The position numbers were made by a program, and so were the translations under genes. Source: Dietzia natronolimnaea (lineage in GTDB: Bacteria > Actinomycetota > Actinomycetes > Mycobacteriales > Mycobacteriaceae). Taken from it: DNA of 64,000 nucleotides. How positions within the stretch are numbered: the stretch's first letter is position 1; every line of letters starts with the position of its first letter. The notes under the pieces were generated by a model. It was not told where the DNA came from. It worked only from the letters and a program-made list of their open reading frames with translations, and did no database searches. Where the stretch lies: contig NZ_NTGA01000020.1 of the NCBI RefSeq assembly GCF_002289575.1, positions 1 through 64,000 of the forward strand. The letters run 5' to 3'. Positions 60,169 through 64,000 of the stretch are shown piece by piece.

Positions 60169-62007
60169 ATGGCGAAGACAGTCCTGACCGCGGTCGCATG
60201 GCCGTACGCGAACGGCCCCCGGCACATCGGTCACGTCTCGGGTTTCGGGGTGCCATCGGACGTCTTCTCCCGGTACCAGCGGATGGCCGGCAACGACGTC
60301 CTCATGGTCTCGGGCACCGACGAGCACGGCACCCCGCTGCTCGTGCAGGCCGAGAAGGAGGGCGTGTCGGTCCAGTCGCTCGCCGACCGGTACAACCGGG
60401 TCATCGTCGACGACCTGGCGGGCCTGGGGCTGAGCTACGACCTGTTCACGCGGACCACCACCCGGAACCACTACGCGGTGGTCCAGGAGCTCTTCCGCGG
60501 TCTGCACAGCAACGGGTACATGGTGGCCAAGACCACCACCGGGGCCGTGAGCCCGTCCACGGGCCGCACGCTGCCGGACCGGTACATCGAGGGCACCTGC
60601 CCGATCTGCGGCTACGACGGCGCCCGCGGTGACCAGTGTGACAACTGCGGCAACCAGCTCGATCCGGCGGACCTGAAGAACCCGGTCTCGAAGATCAACG
60701 GGGAGACCCCGAAGTTCATCGAGACCGAGCACTGGTTCCTCGACCTGCCCGCGCTCGCGGACTCGCTGGGGGACTGGCTCAAGGGGCGCAAGGACTGGCG
60801 GCCCAACGTCCTGAAGTTCTCGCTCAACCTCCTCGAGGACCTGCGTCCGCGGGCGATGAGCCGCGACATCGACTGGGGTATCCCGATCCCGGTCGAGGGC
60901 TGGCAGGACCGCGGCGACAAGAAGCTCTACGTGTGGTTCGACGCCGTCGTGGGGTACCTCTCCGCCTCGATCGAGTGGGCCTGGCGCTCCGGCGAGCCCG
61001 AGGCGTGGCGGCGGTGGTGGACCGACCCCGAGGCCGTGTCCCACTACTTCATGGGCAAGGACAACATCACCTTCCACTCGCAGATCTGGCCGGCCGAGCT
61101 CATCGGCTACGACGGCCGGGGCGCGCACGGCGGACGGCCGGGGGCGCTCGGCGCGCTGAATCTGCCCACCGAGGTGGTCTCGTCCGAGTTCCTCACCATG
61201 TCCGGGTCCAAGTTCTCCTCCTCTCGTGGCGTGGTGATCTACGTCCGCGACTTCCTGGCGGAGTTCGGCCCCGACTCGTTGAGGTACTTCATCTCGGTGG
61301 CCGGCCCGGAGAACCAGGACACCGACTTCACCTGGGACGAGTTCGTCCGACGCACCAACGCCGAGCTGGTGGGCGGCTGGGGCAACCTGGTCAACCGCAC
61401 GGTGTCGATGGCGCACAAGAACTTCGGCGAGGTCCCCCGGCCCGGGACCCTGACCGATCTGGACGCCGACCTGCTGCGTGACGCGGAGGCCGCCTTCGCC
61501 ACGGTCGGCGCCCATCTCGAGCGGTCCCGCTTCAAGGCCGGTGCCACCGAGGCCATGCGGATCGTCGGGGCCGCCAACCGGTACATCGCGGCCACCGAAC
61601 CGTGGAAGCTCGCCAAGGACCCCGACCAGCGTGAGCGCCTGGGCACCGTCCTGCACACCGCGCTGCAGGTGGTCTCCGACGCCAACACCCTGCTCACCCC
61701 GTATCTGCCCTCCGCCGCGCAGCAGATCCACGGCGCGATCGGCGGCCAGGGGGTGTGGGCCGCGTCGCCGCAGGTCCACGAGGTGACCGACGACATGCCG
61801 GTGGACCTGGTCGGCGCGGGGCTGCCCGAGGCCGGCCGCAGCTATCCCGTGATCATGGGTGACTACGCCTCCGAACAGGCCCGGTGGGCGCGCACCGAGC
61901 TGACCCCCGGGACCCCGCTGGCCAAGCCCAGCCCCCTGTTCGCCAAGGTCGACCCGGACCTCGCCGAAACCGGGCCCGCCTGGGCACCGATCCAGCCGGC
62001 GGAGTGA
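60169..62007 (+). CDS. metG: Methionyl-tRNA synthetase
   Basis: Charges tRNA-Met. The 612 residues are class I: HIGH at 19-22 ([10 protein letters not shown]), the zinc-binding insert with CPIC (144-147) and CDNC (157-160), YLSASIEWA, and [16 protein letters not shown], where KFSSS replaces the textbook KMSKS, as is usual in actinobacterial enzymes of this type. The anticodon-binding helical domain follows ([15 protein letters not shown]). No C-terminal tRNA-binding EMAP domain. It starts the conserved metG-tatD-rpfB group (Rv1007c-Rv1009 region). Confidence 0.96.
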   Translation: MAKTVLTAVAWPYANGPRHIGHVSGFGVPSDVFSRYQRMAGNDVLMVSGTDEHGTPLLVQAEKEGVSVQSLADRYNRVIVDDLAGLGLSYDLFTRTTTRNHYAVVQELFRGLHSNGYMVAKTTTGAVSPSTGRTLPDRYIEGTCPICGYDGARGDQCDNCGNQLDPADLKNPVSKINGETPKFIETEHWFLDLPALADSLGDWLKGRKDWRPNVLKFSLNLLEDLRPRAMSRDIDWGIPIPVEGWQDRGDKKLYVWFDAVVGYLSASIEWAWRSGEPEAWRRWWTDPEAVSHYFMGKDNITFHSQIWPAELIGYDGRGAHGGRPGALGALNLPTEVVSSEFLTMSGSKFSSSRGVVIYVRDFLAEFGPDSLRYFISVAGPENQDTDFTWDEFVRRTNAELVGGWGNLVNRTVSMAHKNFGEVPRPGTLTDLDADLLRDAEAAFATVGAHLERSRFKAGATEAMRIVGAANRYIAATEPWKLAKDPDQRERLGTVLHTALQVVSDANTLLTPYLPSAAQQIHGAIGGQGVWAASPQVHEVTDDMPVDLVGAGLPEAGRSYPVIMGDYASEQARWARTELTPGTPLAKPSPLFAKVDPDLAETGPAWAPIQPAE

Positions 62008-62016
62008 CCGGGACCC

Positions 62017-62883
62017 ATGGGTAAGCGAAAGCCCCGTCCGACGCCAGTCCTCCCCGAGCCGCTGCCGGGCCTGGTCGACGCCCACACGCACCTGTACTCC
62101 TGCGGTCATCGCACCGCGGACGAGGTGCGTGGCGCCGCGGACCGGGCGGCCCTGGCGGGGGTGGCGGCGATGGTGACCGTCGGCGACGACCTGGCCGAGT
62201 CCGAGGCCGTGGTGGCCGCCGCAGAGGCCGACGAGCGGGTCTACGCCGCTGTCGCGGTGCATCCCACCCGGGCGCGGGAACTCACCGACCCGGACCGGGG
62301 CCCCGCCGTGCGCGCGCGGCTGCGCGAGCTGGCCTCCCATCCCCGCGTGGTGGCGGTGGGGGAGACCGGGTTGGACCACTACTGGGTGGGCACGATGGAG
62401 GGCTGCGCGGACCCGGCCGAGCAGGAGGAGTCACTGCGCTGGCACGCCGGCCTCGCCGCCGAGGTGGGCAAGTGTCTGATGATCCACAACCGGGAGGCCG
62501 ACGACGACCTGATGCGCGTCCTGGGCGAGGTGGCCGGCCCCGGGTCGGGTATCCCGCACGTCATGCTGCACTGCTTCTCCTCGCCGATCGACGTGGCCCG
62601 GGAGGCGCTGGACCGTGGCTACGTGCTGTCGTTCACCGGCAACGTGACCTTCAAGGCCAACGAGCATCTGCGCGAGGCGGCCCGACTGGCCCCGGCGGGT
62701 CAGCTGCTCGTCGAGACCGACGCCCCCTACATGGCGCCCGAGCCGTTCCGGGGGGCCCGCAACGAGCCCGGGCTGGTCGGGTACACCGCGCGGGTGGTGG
62801 CGCAGGTGCGCGGGCAGTCTCCGGAGGAGCTCGTCGCCGAGGTCGCCGGAACCGCCCGCGAGGTGTTCGGGCTGACGGTGTGA
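62017..62883 (+). CDS. tatD: TatD-family 3'-5' DNase/metal-dependent hydrolase
   Basis: Metal-dependent nuclease of the TatD group. The 288 residues show the metal-binding LVDAHTHLYSCG, AVAVHPTRARELT, VVAVGETGLDHYW (catalytic Glu and Asp), CLMIHNREADDDL, VMLHCFSS and VETDAPYMAPEPFRG. In other bacteria TatD takes part in repair of oxidative DNA damage and in DNA breakdown. It follows metG by 9 bases (operon) and precedes rpfB as in M. tuberculosis (Rv1008). Confidence 0.94.
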   Translation: MGKRKPRPTPVLPEPLPGLVDAHTHLYSCGHRTADEVRGAADRAALAGVAAMVTVGDDLAESEAVVAAAEADERVYAAVAVHPTRARELTDPDRGPAVRARLRELASHPRVVAVGETGLDHYWVGTMEGCADPAEQEESLRWHAGLAAEVGKCLMIHNREADDDLMRVLGEVAGPGSGIPHVMLHCFSSPIDVAREALDRGYVLSFTGNVTFKANEHLREAARLAPAGQLLVETDAPYMAPEPFRGARNEPGLVGYTARVVAQVRGQSPEELVAEVAGTAREVFGLTV

Positions 62884-63051
62884 GCCCGGCCCCGTCGCCC
62901 GCCCGGCCCCCGGGGGGATGTGGCCCGTGTGGCTAAAGTGTGCCAAGGGAAGAATGTAACGAAACGTGATCTGGCGACGTCGTCGTCGTCGCATGTCAGG
63001 CGCATCACGTTGCCCCTGCGGCCCCGACTCGTTACGCTACCGTGATGAAAC

Positions 63052-63075
63052 GCGGGCGTCCGTACGGGCGCCCGC
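63052..63075 (+). promoter_or_regulatory. Leader hairpin upstream of rpfB
   Basis: GCGGGCG (63052-63058) pairs with CGCCCGC (63069-63075), and the loop itself contains the palindrome CCGTACGG, so a long fold is possible. It lies 27 bases before the rpfB start and could act in attenuation or ribosome access. Further upstream are AT-rich TGTAACGAAACG (62956-62967) and a five-copy GTC triplet run. Confidence 0.45.
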
Positions 63076-63101
63076 GGGCTATGCGAGGAGAGAACTGACC
63101 A

Positions 63102-64000
63102 GTGGTTGACGATTCACGGACCGAGACCCCCACGGGCGCGAAAGGCGTCCTGGCCCCGCTCCACCGGATCCACAGGTCGCGCTCCACCATGCTGCGGCTG
63201 TCCGTGGCCGGCATGCTCTCGACCCTTGTCGTCGGCGGCGTCGCCGCGCTGGAGCAGCGCACCGCGTTCACCCTCGAGGTGGACGGCGCACCGATCGAAC
63301 TGGTCACCTTCAAGTCCGACGTGCGCGCGGCGATCGAGGGCGCCGGGTACAGCGTGGACGAGCGCGACGTGGTGGTCGCTCCCGGTGACCGGATCGACGA
63401 CGGCGACACCGTGACCCTGCTCCGTGCACGTCCGGTGACCGTCGAGGTGGACGGGAGCAGCGACCAGGTGTGGACCACCGCCACCACGGTCGCCGAGCTG
63501 ATCGCCGAACGGGACGACGTCCCGCCCCGCAGCTACGTCAGCCCCCGCATCGACGCCGAGGTGCCCCTCGACGGCGCCGAGATCTCCGTGGTGACCCCCC
63601 GCGAGCTGCTGCTCTCGGACAACGGCGCCCCCGCCGCCCCGCTCTCCTCACCCGGCGACACCGTCGGCGAGTACCTCGAGCGGGCCGGCATCACCCTCGG
63701 ACCGCTCGACACGGTCGATCCCCCCGCCGACGCCCCCGCCACCCCCGGCACCGAGGTCACCGTGACCCGCGTGACCACCGGCGAGGAGACCGTGGTCGAG
63801 CCGTTCGACGTCCCGGAGCAGACCACGGACGATCCCGAGGCGACCGAGGGCGAGCGGACCGTGGTCGAGCCCGGAGCCCCCGGTGAGCGCGAGGTCCGGT
63901 ACACCGTGACCCGGGTCAACGGCGTCGAGACCGAACGCGCCCGCGGCGAGGAGAAGGTCCTCACCGAGCCCCGCGCCGCGGTCGTCCGGGTGGGCACCAA
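63102..64000 (+). CDS. rpfB: Resuscitation-promoting factor RpfB, N-terminal part (cut by right edge)
   Basis: The open frame runs off the window at 64000 after 299 codons. Residues about 30-52 are a signal/anchor (TMLRLSVAGMLSTLVVGGVAAL). Three DUF348 (YabE-like) repeats follow: FTLEVDGAPIELVTFKSDVRAAIEGAGY, VTVEVDGSSDQVWTTATTVAEL and a third from ISVVTPRELL. A G5 domain starts near 225 (VTVTRVTTGEETVVE, later YTVTRVNGVE). The lysozyme-like resuscitation domain would lie beyond the edge. GAGGAGAG precedes the GTG start. In M. tuberculosis RpfB (Rv1009) cleaves peptidoglycan to wake dormant cells. Confidence 0.9.
   Translation, partial: MVDDSRTETPTGAKGVLAPLHRIHRSRSTMLRLSVAGMLSTLVVGGVAALEQRTAFTLEVDGAPIELVTFKSDVRAAIEGAGYSVDERDVVVAPGDRIDDGDTVTLLRARPVTVEVDGSSDQVWTTATTVAELIAERDDVPPRSYVSPRIDAEVPLDGAEISVVTPRELLLSDNGAPAAPLSSPGDTVGEYLERAGITLGPLDTVDPPADAPATPGTEVTVTRVTTGEETVVEPFDVPEQTTDDPEATEGERTVVEPGAPGEREVRYTVTRVNGVETERARGEEKVLTEPRAAVVRVGT

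Noticed and set aside
61190-61230. MetRS KMSKS motif looking mutated (KFSSS)
   Set aside because: This variant is the normal form in actinobacterial MetG of this class and does not suggest an inactive enzyme.
59704-62379. 891-codon minus-strand open frame
   Set aside because: Antisense to the BCCT gene, metG and tatD, all with clear family motifs.

Overview
The window is chromosomal DNA of a high-GC actinobacterium of the order Mycobacteriales (Corynebacteriales). The gene order follows the Mycobacterium tuberculosis stretch Rv0946c to Rv1009: pgi, chorismate mutase, uvrD1, M23 peptidase, sucCD, perM, purN, purH, then mprA, mprB, pepD, moaB, mscL, ruc, 5-FTHF cyclo-ligase, galU, moeA, rimJ, sepX, then pmt, rsmI, pabB, metG, tatD, rpfB. 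The corynebacterial-type cluster of alternative ribosomal proteins next to mprAB, and the inserted transporters, would fit a Dietzia-like genome. The genus is an inference.

Layout. Bases 1-1900 are a scrapyard of insertion sequences: the 3' part of an IS1380-type transposase that runs off the left edge, two decayed IS21 IstB remnants, repeated IS21-like end motifs and a scrap of an IS256-type transposase. Bases 1940-15217 are housekeeping: glycolysis (pgi), aromatic amino acids (chorismate mutase), an AGCS amino-acid symporter, UvrD-type helicase, a secreted M23 peptidase, succinyl-CoA synthetase, PerM and late purine synthesis. Bases 15256-22659 are accessory: a TetR regulator, a 1208-residue indolepyruvate ferredoxin oxidoreductase with an Lrp/AsnC regulator, an amidase, and a convergent DUF2470/DUF1540 pair with a DtxR/IdeR-like iron box upstream of each gene. 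Bases 22955-32384 form one catabolic operon (accD, accA, acyl-CoA dehydrogenase, MaoC, CitE-like lyase, acyl-CoA ligase, scoA, scoB), the gene set of the M. tuberculosis Rv2498c-Rv2505c branched-chain keto-acid/leucine locus. A palindrome lies at its predicted transcription start.

Bases 32416-34087 hold a CPBP protease-like membrane protein and an AEC transporter. Bases 34271-36105 hold six ribosomal protein genes in two divergent units (rpmB-rpmG-rpsN-rpsR and rpmE2-rpmF), all lacking the zinc-binding cysteine pairs of their standard forms. Then come the MprAB two-component system with its PepD (HtrA) protease, a MoaB protein and a small conserved ORF, mscL, a SAF-domain protein, the FmdB-type zinc ribbon protein (Ruc) with a CIRCE heat-shock operator, 5-FTHF cyclo-ligase, galU, moeA, rimJ and the SepX divisome protein. 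A thioredoxin-reductase/methyltransferase fusion and a divergent XRE-cupin regulator follow, then tRNA-Ala(CGC), an MFS transporter, a SelW-like protein, a small secreted protein, an old-yellow-enzyme/SDR/DoxX group, protein O-mannosyltransferase, rsmI, pabB, a BCCT transporter, metG, tatD and the 5' part of rpfB, which is cut by the right edge.

A recurring sign is a TAnnnT -10 hexamer 6-9 bases before an ATG or GTG (uvrD, perM, lrp, amidase, galU, MFS, OYE, pmt, rsmI, pabB, metG and others). This implies many leaderless mRNAs and helped choose several start codons. I saw no CRISPR array, prophage, plasmid origin or obvious defence system.
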